Below are positions 34,259-42,308 of a stretch of 52,495 bases of DNA, one piece after another. The notes below the pieces were generated by a model, which saw only the letters and a program-made list of their open reading frames with translations, ran no database searches and was not told the origin of the DNA. Source of the stretch: Ideonella livida (lineage in GTDB: Bacteria > Pseudomonadota > Gammaproteobacteria > Burkholderiales > Burkholderiaceae_C); assembly GCF_010499455.1 (NCBI RefSeq), contig NZ_JAAGOH010000030.1:1-52495 (forward strand), written 5' to 3'. The position numbers and the translations under genes are program-made. Numbering within the stretch: the stretch's first letter is position 1; the number at the start of each line of letters is the position of its first letter.

Positions 34259-35467
34259 TCACTGCGCCACCGGCAGCGGGAAGATCAGCTTGCCGTTGGC
34301 GCGGTCCTTGGGCCACACCACCACCGGCTTGCCGCCCTGCCACTGCATGAGGGTGATGGGAATGCGCGAGGTGTGGTTGACGTCGAACTTGACCGGGCCC
34401 ACCACATAGGACTTGTCGGTGCGGCCAATGGCGGCGTTGATCTTCTCGCGGTCCAGGGTGCCCGCGGCGGCGATGGCGTCCAGCAGCACCTGCGCGGCGG
34501 CATGGCTGTCGGCGATGTGCTGGCTCTGGGTCTGGCGCGTCTCGCGCTCAAAGCGCTTGGCCAGCTCCGCCGCGCCGGGGTAAGGGAAGCTGGGGTCCCA
34601 GTAGCCGCCCACCAGCACGCCTTCGGCCAGTTTGCCCAGGCCCTGGGCGAACATTTCCGGCTCGGCCCCCTTTTCCATCACCAGGAGCTTGGGCTGGAAG
34701 CCGGCCGAGGCCATCTGCTTGCGGATGGCCATGGCCTGCGGCGGAATGGCGTCCACCAGCACCACCTCGGCCTCGGCGGCGCGGGACTCGCCAATCATGG
34801 CGGTGAACTGCTGCGCGTCCACCGGAAAGCTGCTGTTGTGGACCACGGTGTAGCCATGCGTCTGGGCATGCATGGGCCAGAGTTGACCGCCCACCACGAC
34901 ACCGTCGGGGCCGTTGTCGGCCAGGATGGCCAGGCGCTTGTTGGTGGCCAGGCTGTAGTCGGCCAGCAGCTTGAAGGGGGCGGAGGACAGGTCCACCTCG
35001 TCAAAGAACAGGGCCCAGGCGTATTGCCACTTGCGCACCATCTTGAAGGCGCCCAGCGGCGCGCAGCCCGTGACCAGGGGCACTTTGCGACGCTCGGCCA
35101 CCAGGGCGCCGGCATTGACCAGCGCCGGCGTGCACGAGCCCAGCATGGCCACCACCCCGTCGCGGGTGATGAGGGTCTGGGTGTTGCTGGCGGCCACGTT
35201 GGGGTCGGTCTTGTCGTCGCGCACGATCAGCCGCACGGGCAGCTTGCGGCCCTCCACCAGCAGGCCGCCGGCCTTGTTGAGGTCATTGACGGCGGTCTCG
35301 TAGCCCCACTTCTGGTACAGGCCGAAACCGGCCAACGGGCCCGACAGGGGCAGGGAGGCGCCGATCAGCACCTCGTCGGCCGCCTGGGCGGCGGGGCTGA
35401 TCAGGGTGGCGGCCAGGGCGGCGGCCACGGTGGCGGATGCCAGTTGCTTCAAGTTTGAGTTGGCCAT
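34259..35467 (-). CDS. Liv-type ABC transporter substrate-binding protein
   Basis: The 402-residue periplasmic protein has a signal peptide with cleavage near SPAAQAAD, then VLIGASLPLSGPLAGFG and the Peripla_BP_6 fold. AGGAG lies 8 bp before the ATG. It is the receptor of the LivHM-GF system encoded directly downstream and follows an outer-membrane barrel gene by 18 bp. In Burkholderiales such receptors often bind aromatic or short-chain acids rather than leucine, and the enzymes in the operon point the same way. Confidence 0.93.
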   Translation of the reverse strand: MANSNLKQLASATVAAALAATLISPAAQAADEVLIGASLPLSGPLAGFGLYQKWGYETAVNDLNKAGGLLVEGRKLPVRLIVRDDKTDPNVAASNTQTLITRDGVVAMLGSCTPALVNAGALVAERRKVPLVTGCAPLGAFKMVRKWQYAWALFFDEVDLSSAPFKLLADYSLATNKRLAILADNGPDGVVVGGQLWPMHAQTHGYTVVHNSSFPVDAQQFTAMIGESRAAEAEVVLVDAIPPQAMAIRKQMASAGFQPKLLVMEKGAEPEMFAQGLGKLAEGVLVGGYWDPSFPYPGAAELAKRFERETRQTQSQHIADSHAAAQVLLDAIAAAGTLDREKINAAIGRTDKSYVVGPVKFDVNHTSRIPITLMQWQGGKPVVVWPKDRANGKLIFPLPVAQ

Positions 35468-35485
35468 GGTCTTGTCTCCTCGTTG

Positions 35486-36868
35486 TCAGAAAAACACCAG
35501 CACGTCGGCCGACAGGGTGGTCTGCCGGCTGGCGCGGCCGCCGCCAAAGGCCTGGGCGCTGCCGTGGTGGCTTTGCCAGTCATGGCGGATCTCCGGGCGC
35601 AACACCACGTTGGGCGTGAGGTCCTGGCGCAGGCCCAGGGTCAGGGCGTTGAAGTCCCCGGCCACGGCGGTCACCGGAAACAGGGCCTGGGCCTGGCGGT
35701 CCTGGAAGGTCTCCAGCCGCGCGCCCCACTGGCGGTCGGGCGCGGTGCGCCACAGCACCCGGGCGTTGGCGCCGCGCCAGCTGCCGCCGGCAAAGCCCGG
35801 GCCGGTGAGCACGTCGATGGTGTCGGCACGGCCGTCGCCGTCTTGCCGGCCCCACAGCAGCTCGCCATGCAGCTCCACATCGTTGGCCGGATGGCTGGTG
35901 AAGGACAGGCTGTGGTGCTGGCGCAGCTGGCCGCGCGGCGAGATCAGCCGGGCCACGGGCATCTGCACCACACCGCCAGGCTCGTTCTGCTCGTTGCCGC
36001 GCATGAAGCTGTAGTCCACCCAGGTGGCCATGTCGCCGCTGCGCCAGCGCAGGGCGCCCACCCAGCTCTTGTCGCCGTTGTTGTCTTGCCAGTTCTGGCG
36101 GCCATTGACCACACCCGCCTCACCCATGAGCAGGCCCCAGTCGCTGCGCATGAGGTTGGCCGAGGCCAGCACGCCCGCCACCTGGTCGGGCTGGGCCACC
36201 ATGGCATAAGCCTTGGAGTAGAAGAAGTTGGGGCCGGGGCGCCAGTCGGGCGGAATCTCGCTGCCCACGCCGGAGCCGAAGCGGCCCACGGTGAAGGCCA
36301 CCCCCAGCCCCACCGGCAGGTAGGCCTGGGCGAAGACCTGGGGCAGGGCCAGGTAGTTCTGGCGGGTGCTGCCCGGGGCGGTGCCGGCGGGGGTGCGGTT
36401 CAGGCCCCACTCGGCATCCAGCCCCAGCATCCCGGCGGGCAGGCCGTTGCGGCCATAGGTCAGCTCGGCGTGCACGCCCCAGTCAAACTCCCAGGGCACC
36501 GGGCCCGGCGTGGGGGTGATGCGCGGCAGCAGGTTGGTGCGCGCCATGGGGCGCTCCAGCACCAGGGCCAGCGCATTGAGCTGCAGGCCTTCGTCAGCCG
36601 GGCCCACCACGGGGAAGTTGGAGTGGCCGGCCGCGGCCTGGTTGTGGGTGCTGGCATCGTTGGCCGACCAGCCCAGCTGCAAGTAGCCGCTGGCGTTCCA
36701 GCCGGTGGCGGCGTTGAAACGCTCGAACAGCGCGTAGGGCGCGGCCGGGGGGCCGTCGTCCTCGGGTTCGCCCGCCAGGGCGGGGGCGCCGGCCAGCAGG
36801 CTGCAGGCCAGGACGCAGGCCCGCGCCAGGGGCGTGGGCGAAGGCGTGGGCAAAGGCAGTGCGTTCAT
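35486..36868 (-). CDS. Outer-membrane beta-barrel protein (putative BBP2-type porin)
   Basis: The 460-residue product has a signal peptide (cleavage near APALAGE), alternating amphipathic strands, an early NASGYLQLGWSAND segment and a C-terminal VLVFF ending suited to barrel assembly. The layout fits putative beta-barrel porin-2 proteins rather than the Porin_4 type elsewhere in this window. GGAG lies 10 bp upstream of the ATG. Placed just before the Liv-type receptor gene, it probably gives the operon its own outer-membrane channel. Confidence 0.82.
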   Translation of the reverse strand: MNALPLPTPSPTPLARACVLACSLLAGAPALAGEPEDDGPPAAPYALFERFNAATGWNASGYLQLGWSANDASTHNQAAAGHSNFPVVGPADEGLQLNALALVLERPMARTNLLPRITPTPGPVPWEFDWGVHAELTYGRNGLPAGMLGLDAEWGLNRTPAGTAPGSTRQNYLALPQVFAQAYLPVGLGVAFTVGRFGSGVGSEIPPDWRPGPNFFYSKAYAMVAQPDQVAGVLASANLMRSDWGLLMGEAGVVNGRQNWQDNNGDKSWVGALRWRSGDMATWVDYSFMRGNEQNEPGGVVQMPVARLISPRGQLRQHHSLSFTSHPANDVELHGELLWGRQDGDGRADTIDVLTGPGFAGGSWRGANARVLWRTAPDRQWGARLETFQDRQAQALFPVTAVAGDFNALTLGLRQDLTPNVVLRPEIRHDWQSHHGSAQAFGGGRASRQTTLSADVLVFF

Positions 36869-37009
36869 CTCGGGTGTCTCCTCGAGCGGTGGGGTGCGGG
36901 TGCCGGCAGGTGGGGGGCTTGAGCCCCCTCGGCTAGGGTGCGCCGGCGGCGGTGGAAAGCAGGGACAGGCGGTGACTTGGCGTGGTGTGCTCAGGCGCTG
37001 GCGGCCGCG

Positions 37010-37951
37010 TCAGAACGCCACCTGGGCAGCCCCCTTGAGGGCCAGCATCTGCCGCGCCTCGGCCGGCGTGGCGATCTCAAAGCCGAGTTCTTCCAACAGG
37101 TGGCGGATCTTGCGCACCTGCTCGGCGTTGCTGCGGGCCATCTGGCCGCGGCCCAGGTACAGGCTGTCCTCCAGGCCCACGCGCACATGGGCGCCCTGCA
37201 GCGCGGCGGCGGTGAGCAGGCCCATCTGGTGGCGGCCCGCGCCCAGCACCGACCACTGGTAGCTGTCCGCCCCGAACAGCCGGTTGGCCGTCTCGCGCAT
37301 GAAGGTCACGTTCTGCGGGTCGGGGCCGATGCCACCCAGGATGCCAAAGATGGTCTGGATGAAGAACGGCGGCTTGATGAGGCCCTGGTCCACAAAGTGC
37401 GCCAGGTTGTAGAGGTGGCCCACGTCGTAGCACTCGAACTCGAAGCGCGTGCCGCAGCCCTCGCCCAGGTCCTGCAGGATGTGGCGGATGTCGCGGAAGG
37501 TGTTGCGGAAGATGATGTCTTCAGTGCCCTCCACATAGGCCTGCTCCCAGCCGTACTTCCAGTCCTTGATCCGGGTTGCGGCCGGATGGATGGAGAAGTT
37601 CATCGAGCCCATGTTGAGCGAGGCCATCTCGGGCTTGAAGCGCAGCGGCGGGGCCAGGCGCTCGGCCAGGGTCATCTTGGTGCTGCCGCCGCTGGTGATG
37701 TTGATGACCGCGTCGGTGGCCGCGCGGATGGCCGGCAGGAACTGGGCGAAGACCTCGGGATCGGCGCTGGGGCGGCCGTCGGCGGGGTCTCGGGCATGCA
37801 GGTGCAGGATGGCGGCGCCGGCCTGGGCCGCTTCGATGGCCTGCTCGGCGATCTGGGCGGGCGTCAGCGGCAGGTGCGGCGACATGCTGGGCGTGTGGAT
37901 GGCGCCGGTGACGGCGCAGGTGATGATCACCTTCTGGGCTGGGCGTGCCAT
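37010..37951 (-). CDS. BKACE family beta-keto acid cleavage enzyme
   Basis: The 313-residue (DUF849) protein starts KVIITCAVTGAIHTPSMSP. The zinc ligands H50 and H52 lie in ILHLHARDP; SLNMGSMNF and a late VGLEDSLY complete the site. Characterised BKACE enzymes condense a beta-keto acid with acetyl-CoA and release acetoacetate plus a new acyl-CoA. The gene directly follows a 3-hydroxyacyl dehydrogenase gene (28-bp gap) that could make the beta-keto substrate. The length is normal for the family. Confidence 0.93.
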   Translation of the reverse strand: MARPAQKVIITCAVTGAIHTPSMSPHLPLTPAQIAEQAIEAAQAGAAILHLHARDPADGRPSADPEVFAQFLPAIRAATDAVINITSGGSTKMTLAERLAPPLRFKPEMASLNMGSMNFSIHPAATRIKDWKYGWEQAYVEGTEDIIFRNTFRDIRHILQDLGEGCGTRFEFECYDVGHLYNLAHFVDQGLIKPPFFIQTIFGILGGIGPDPQNVTFMRETANRLFGADSYQWSVLGAGRHQMGLLTAAALQGAHVRVGLEDSLYLGRGQMARSNAEQVRKIRHLLEELGFEIATPAEARQMLALKGAAQVAF

Positions 37952-37979
37952 GGGGGCGTGCTCCTGGGTAGGGGGAGGA

Positions 37980-38954
37980 TCAGCGGGGCGGGGCTGTGAC
38001 GTCAGCAGGGTGTTCGGCCACCCTCTCGGCTGCGGCTTCAGCCGCGTTCATGGCCTTGAGGTGCGCCAGCACCCGGGCGCGCAAGGCAGCCTGTTCGCCG
38101 GGCGTCCAGGCGCGAAAGCCTTGGCCCGTCTTCATGCCCAGGCGGCCCTGGTCCATGAGCTGCTGCAGGTAGGCGTTGGGGGCGGTGTCGCGGTTCAGGT
38201 CGGCCAGCACGGTCTGGTGGATGGCCTGGGTCAGGTCCACGCCCACCAGGTCGGCGTTCTCCAGCGGGCCCAGCACCGGCAGGCGCCGGCCAAAGCTGGC
38301 CTTGACCACCGTGTCCACGGTGGCGGCGTCGCACACACCGTCGGCCACCAGGGCCACGGCCTCGCGCCACAGGGCATGCTGCAGGCGGTTGCCGATGAAA
38401 CCCGGCACGTCCTTGGCCACCAGGGCCGGCGTCTTGCCCACGGCGGCCAGCAGGTCGGCCATGCGCTGGGCCAGCGCCGGGTCGGTCTCGGGCGTGCGGA
38501 TGACCTCCACCAGCGGCACCAGGTAGGGCGGGTTCCACCAGTGGGTGCCCAGGGCGCGGTGGCCGGTCTTCAGGCCCTGCATGATGGCGGTGATGGGGAT
38601 GACCGAGGTGTTGCTGGCCAGCAGGGTGTGGGCCGGGCACAGGGCTTCCAGCTCGGCAAAGAGCCGCTGCTTGAAGCCCAGGTTCTCCGGCCCGGCCTCG
38701 AAGACCACGTCGGCCCGGGCCACCGCCGGGGCCAGGTCGGCCAGGGGCGTCACCCGCTGGGCCACCTGCTGGGCGGCGGCGGCGTCCTGACCCAGGTCGA
38801 TCAGGTTGGCGGCAATGCGCCCGCGCAGCGAGGCCAGGGCCTCGGCGCTGGGGTCGGTCACCGTGACGGGGTGCCCGGCCACGGCGAAGACCTGGGCGAT
38901 GCCGTGGCCCATGAGGCCCGCGCCCACGACGGCGATGTGTGCAAGATCAGCCAT
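37980..38954 (-). CDS. 3-hydroxyacyl-CoA / beta-hydroxyacid dehydrogenase (3HCDH family)
   Basis: The 324-residue cytoplasmic enzyme has a Rossmann fingerprint GAGLMGHG at 11-18, then ASNTSVIPITAIM and HWWNPPYLVPLVEV (catalytic His of the HxxNP motif), VPGFIGNRLQHALWREA, and a C-terminal helical domain ending in GRLGMKTGQGF. The HWWNPP form resembles family members that oxidise free beta-hydroxyacids. The ATG at 38954 starts 4 bp after the SDR stop; the frame is open to 38987. Together with the downstream BKACE it forms a likely oxidise-then-cleave pair. Confidence 0.9.
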   Translation of the reverse strand: MADLAHIAVVGAGLMGHGIAQVFAVAGHPVTVTDPSAEALASLRGRIAANLIDLGQDAAAAQQVAQRVTPLADLAPAVARADVVFEAGPENLGFKQRLFAELEALCPAHTLLASNTSVIPITAIMQGLKTGHRALGTHWWNPPYLVPLVEVIRTPETDPALAQRMADLLAAVGKTPALVAKDVPGFIGNRLQHALWREAVALVADGVCDAATVDTVVKASFGRRLPVLGPLENADLVGVDLTQAIHQTVLADLNRDTAPNAYLQQLMDQGRLGMKTGQGFRAWTPGEQAALRARVLAHLKAMNAAEAAAERVAEHPADVTAPPR

Positions 38955-38958
38955 GGCG

Positions 38959-39777
38959 TCAGCCCGCGGTGTAGCCACCGTCGGCATAGACGGTGTGGCC
39001 GGTGTGGAAGTCGCTGGCCCGCGAACACAGGAAGAGCAGCGGGCCGGCCAGGTCTTCCGGCTCGCCCAAGCGGCCCAGCGGCACGCGGGAGAGGAAGCCC
39101 TCGCGCACGGTGCGCGCCTTCTCGGTGTCCTCGAACATCCAGGCGGTGAGCGGCGAGCGGAACACGGTGGGCGCGATGGCGTTGACGGTGATGCCGTGCC
39201 GGCCCCACTCGCAGCCCAGGGCGCGGGTCAGCCCATCGGTGGCGGCCTTGCTGGCGCAGTAGGCGCTGTAGCCGGCCGGGTGGCCCAACTTGCCCCGGGC
39301 CGAGGAGGTGAGCACCACCTTGCCGCCGGTGCCACGCGGCACCACCCGCTGGCCAAAGGCGCGGCACAGCAGCCAGGGGCTGGTGACGTTGCCTTCCATC
39401 ACGCCCTCAAAGCGCGCCAGGGGCATGTCGATGATGGGGCACGGGTCGTTCAGGCCCGAGGCCACCACCAGGATGTCCAGCGCGTTCCAGGCCTCCAGCG
39501 CGGCGTCCATGATGGCGGCGCAGTCGGCGTCGGTGCTGGGCCGGCGCGCCACGGTGACCACCTGGGCGCCCAGGTCGCGACAGGCGGCGGCGGTGGCCTC
39601 CAGCGCGGCGGCATTGCCGGCGGCCAGCAGCAGGCGGGCGCCGGCGCCGGCCAGCACCTGGGCCGCCAGGCTGCCAAAGGCACCCGAGGCGCCGGTGACC
39701 ACGGCCACCTTGCCCCGCACGCTGAACAGGTCCTGGGGCTGGCGCAGCCATTGGGTTGAAGTCTCGGCAGTGCTCAT
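38959..39777 (-). CDS. Short-chain dehydrogenase/reductase
   Basis: The 272-residue SDR has TGASGAFG (28-35) for the cofactor, catalytic S158/S159, Y173 and K177 (YSAYCASK) and a C-terminal HTVYADGGYTAG. The usual NNAG motif reads VVASG. Its ATG overlaps the stop of the upstream cupin gene by 4 bp, and its stop is 4 bp from the next start, so it is embedded in the operon. It would oxidise or reduce an alcohol/ketone in the pathway, with NAD(P) specificity not determined. Confidence 0.92.
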   Translation of the reverse strand: MSTAETSTQWLRQPQDLFSVRGKVAVVTGASGAFGSLAAQVLAGAGARLLLAAGNAAALEATAAACRDLGAQVVTVARRPSTDADCAAIMDAALEAWNALDILVVASGLNDPCPIIDMPLARFEGVMEGNVTSPWLLCRAFGQRVVPRGTGGKVVLTSSARGKLGHPAGYSAYCASKAATDGLTRALGCEWGRHGITVNAIAPTVFRSPLTAWMFEDTEKARTVREGFLSRVPLGRLGEPEDLAGPLLFLCSRASDFHTGHTVYADGGYTAG

Positions 39778-40145
39778 GAACGCTTCTCCTGGCCCTGGGG
39801 CGCGCCCCCGGGCGGGTACGGCATGACCACCAGCAGGGTGGCCACCTCGTTGCCGTGGTTGCGCATCTCGCGCACCTCGCCGGGCGGGATGCAGACACTG
39901 TCCAGGGGGCCCAGCACGGCCTCCTCGCCAGCGGTCTTCAGGTTCACCGCACCGGCCAGCACCACGTACACCTTCTCCAGGGCCGAGCTGTCGGGGCCGG
40001 CGCCCCCACCGGGCAGCAGGTGGGACAGGCCCACCCAGAACTGCCCGGGACCACCGGCCTCGAAGCCCTGCAGGCGCAGGGCCCGCATGTCGTAGTGGTT
40101 TGGCGCCTCGTAAGGGGCCGCCTGACCAAATCGCTTGATGTGCAT
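39774..40145 (-). CDS. Small cupin-domain protein of the IclR-linked operon
   Basis: The 123-residue single cupin barrel has LLPGGGAGPDSSALEKVYVVLAG as motif 1 and CIPPGEVREMRNHGNE as motif 2. The classical first two histidines of motif 1 are absent (replaced by GPDSS), so metal binding may differ or be lost. It lies 15 bp after the cyclase gene and overlaps the SDR gene. A binding or isomerase role is possible; nothing specific can be assigned. Confidence 0.85.
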   Translation of the reverse strand: MHIKRFGQAAPYEAPNHYDMRALRLQGFEAGGPGQFWVGLSHLLPGGGAGPDSSALEKVYVVLAGAVNLKTAGEEAVLGPLDSVCIPPGEVREMRNHGNEVATLLVVMPYPPGGAPQGQEKRS

Positions 40146-40160
40146 GGCGGCGCCTTGGCT

Positions 40161-41003
40161 TCAGTCCTGGCCGTTGGCCAGGCGGTAGCCGCCCTGGCGG
40201 TCGACGATGGCCACCAGGCGCACGATGCAGCCGTCGCCCTGCTTCCAGCGCCACGGGAAGGCGGCAAAGGTGACGCGCATGCCGGTGACCTTGTCGATGT
40301 CGCCGCCCACGTTCTCAATGCCGCAGATACCGGCCTTCAGGATCGCCTGGTGGCAGGGCTCCCACTCGGGAAAGTCCTCGATCACCTTGCGGCCGGTCTC
40401 GCGCTCGTACTCGCGGTTCACGTCCGGCAGCAGGCCGTGGGGCCAGCCCGGGCCGTGCGGGCCAATGGCCGTGCCCAGCGGATGGTCCAGCGCCTGGGTG
40501 TCGGTGCCGATCATCTTGACCTTCTTCTTGGCAAACCACTCGCCCGCGCCCTTGTAGAAGCCGGGGGAGTAGGCGTAGTACTGGCGGTTGTCGCCATACG
40601 TCTTGTGCCAGCCGGTGTTGACGATGACGATGTCGCCCTCCCGGATCTGCGGGCTGGCCTTCTCCAGGTCCTCGGCGGTGATCACCTCCCACTTGCCCTT
40701 GGGAATGCTCACCACCACGCCGGTGCCGAAGAAGTGCGGCAGCGGCACCTCGTCCATGAAGGCGGTGCCTTCGACCACATGCGCCGGCGCGTCAATGTGG
40801 GTGCCCGAATGCATCACGGTGGTGATGCGCTGCGTGAGCACGCCGCTCTTGGCCATGGAGTGCAGACGCTCGATCTTCACGTCCTCGAAGTAAGGCCAGC
40901 AAGGCTGGCCCAGGCCCCAGGGGTGGCTCAGGTCATAGAACTCCAGCCCCATGTCGTTGTTGAGGTTCTCCTGGTACTGCGTACCGCGGATATCGAGGGT
41001 CAT
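40161..41003 (-). CDS. Cyclase family metal-dependent hydrolase (kynurenine formamidase-like fold)
   Basis: The 280-residue product has the family metal motif HSGTHIDAPAH (H65, H69, D71, H75) and later GTDTQALDHPLG and FAAFPWRW. AAGGAG lies 8 bp before the ATG at 41003. Relatives hydrolyse amide, lactone or isatin-type rings. It is the first gene of the 11-gene leftward operon and is divergent from iclR, so it probably carries out an early ring-opening step. Confidence 0.9.
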   Translation of the reverse strand: MTLDIRGTQYQENLNNDMGLEFYDLSHPWGLGQPCWPYFEDVKIERLHSMAKSGVLTQRITTVMHSGTHIDAPAHVVEGTAFMDEVPLPHFFGTGVVVSIPKGKWEVITAEDLEKASPQIREGDIVIVNTGWHKTYGDNRQYYAYSPGFYKGAGEWFAKKKVKMIGTDTQALDHPLGTAIGPHGPGWPHGLLPDVNREYERETGRKVIEDFPEWEPCHQAILKAGICGIENVGGDIDKVTGMRVTFAAFPWRWKQGDGCIVRLVAIVDRQGGYRLANGQD

Positions 41004-41102
41004 GTCGCGCTCCTTGCAGGGTGCCGCCCAGGCGAGCGGCCGAACGGGGATGGCCGCCGCCTGCGGGGCGGAAGCCGATGTGGGTCTGATTCGCCGCGTT
41101 TG

Positions 41103-41140
41103 CTGTATCGTTATTCGGTACAGCTGTATCGCAATGCGAT
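41103..41140. promoter_or_regulatory. IclR-type operator with three half-sites, plus a further dyad
   Basis: Half-sites are CTGTATCG (41103-41110), its inverted near-copy CGGTACAG (41116-41123) and CTGTATCG again (41124-41131). The last two form a 16-bp palindrome with one mismatch. ATCGCA-A-TGCGAT (41128-41140) is a perfect overlapping dyad. The cluster lies midway between the divergent cyclase and iclR starts. PcaU/PobR-type IclR regulators are known to use three repeats of which two are palindromic, so this is the likely binding site. Confidence 0.75.
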
Positions 41141-41297
41141 TCATTGGGAGCGGAGTGTGTGGGAAGAAAACCACCTTGCGCACTGGTGGAAACCCACCCG
41201 GGCCGACCGGGCCGATGGGCTGGCACACTGCGGCCGACATGCCGCGCGGCACCGCGCCCGGCGCCAGACCCCATCGCAGAAAAGTGCCCCAAAACCC

Positions 41298-42122
41298 ATG
41301 AAGGCCGAGGACTCCACCGCCACCCCCAGCGGCCCCGACGACGACAAGCGCCCCGACGAGGGCCGCGCCACGCCCGACAAGGGCGGCATTCAGGTGATCG
41401 CCCGCGCCGCGGCCGTGCTGCGCGCGCTCAAAGACCATCCGGCCGGCCTGTCACTGGGCGAGCTGGCCAAGCTGCTCAAGCTGCCGCGCTCCACGGTGCA
41501 GCGCATCGTGGACGCGCTGGACGAAGAGAACCTGGTGATTGCCGCCTCGCCCACGCGCGGCGTGCGCCTAGGCCCGGCCTTGCTGGCCCTGGCTGCGGCC
41601 ACGCGCTTTGAGATCGCCGAGATCGCCCGGCCCACGCTGCAGGAGATTTCTCGCCTGTGCGGCGAGACGGTGGACCTCTCGGTGCTGGACGGAGACAAGC
41701 TGGTCTTCGTGGACCAGATCGCCGGCGTTCACCGCCTGCGGGCCGAATCGGCCATTGGCGTGTCCTTCACGCTGCACGCCACCGCCCCGGGCAAGGCCAT
41801 GCTGGCGGCCCTGGAGCCGGGCGCCCTGGCCAACCTGCGGCCGCGCCTGAAGCTGCTGCGCCTGACGGCGCACACCCTCACCGCCTGGCCGGTGCTGGAG
41901 GCCGAGTTGGCCCGCGTGCGCGAGACCGGCCTGGGCACCGACCTGGAGGAAAACTCCCTGGGCATCTGCGCCCTGGCCACCGCCCTGGTGCTGCCCGGCG
42001 GTGAGATGGCCGCGCTCTCGGTGCCCGTGCCCACCCAGCGCTTTGAGGCCATGCGCGGGCAGGTGAGTGAGCTGCTGCTCAGCCTGGGCGGACGCCTGCA
42101 GCAGCAGCTCAACGGGCGCTGA
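41298..42122 (+). CDS. IclR family transcriptional regulator
   Basis: The 274-residue product has a charged N-terminal tail of about 30 residues, an IclR winged helix at about 32-90 (LSLGELAKLLKLPRSTVQRIVDALDE) and a GAF-like effector domain (ETVDLSVLDGDKLVFVDQI, HATAPGKAMLAAL, GICALATALVLP). The ATG at 41298 fits the domain start; the frame is open far upstream only because it is antisense to the cyclase gene. Divergent placement and the triple half-site operator indicate direct control of the 11-gene operon. Confidence 0.93.
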   Translation: MKAEDSTATPSGPDDDKRPDEGRATPDKGGIQVIARAAAVLRALKDHPAGLSLGELAKLLKLPRSTVQRIVDALDEENLVIAASPTRGVRLGPALLALAAATRFEIAEIARPTLQEISRLCGETVDLSVLDGDKLVFVDQIAGVHRLRAESAIGVSFTLHATAPGKAMLAALEPGALANLRPRLKLLRLTAHTLTAWPVLEAELARVRETGLGTDLEENSLGICALATALVLPGGEMAALSVPVPTQRFEAMRGQVSELLLSLGGRLQQQLNGR

Positions 42123-42278
42123 GACCCCGCGCCGGCGGGTGAAGACCGCGGCAGGTGGCGCCCCGCCGGCGCCCGTCCTTCGCGTCCTCTGAAATGGCCG
42201 CCACCTGCGCCTGCCCTCCCGGGCAGGGTTCAGGGGAACACGGCGTCCGCCGATGGCCGGCGCAGCAGGCGCGGCATC

Positions 42279-42307
42279 CGCCACAAGCGCTGCAGGCGCT
42301 TGTGGCG
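42279..42307. terminator. Strong hairpin between convergent iclR and binding-protein genes
   Basis: The 12-bp arms CGCCACAAGCGC (42279-42290) and GCGCTTGTGGCG (42296-42307) are perfectly complementary around TGCAG. The hairpin sits 2 bp beyond the leftward gene's stop (42309) and 156 bp after the iclR stop. There is no T-run on either side, so it may act as a bidirectional hairpin that protects 3' ends or assists termination. Confidence 0.55.
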
Positions 42308-42308
42308 C

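Noticed and set aside
37010-38954. Carnitine degradation assignment (carnitine dehydrogenase plus BKACE)
   Set aside because: The dehydrogenase has the HWWNPP and SNTSVIPIT form of general beta-hydroxyacid dehydrogenases, no carnitine thioesterase is adjacent, and the other operon genes do not fit.
39855-41297. Long N-terminal extension of the iclR frame
   Set aside because: It is antisense to the cupin and cyclase genes; the IclR fold begins near the ATG at 41298.
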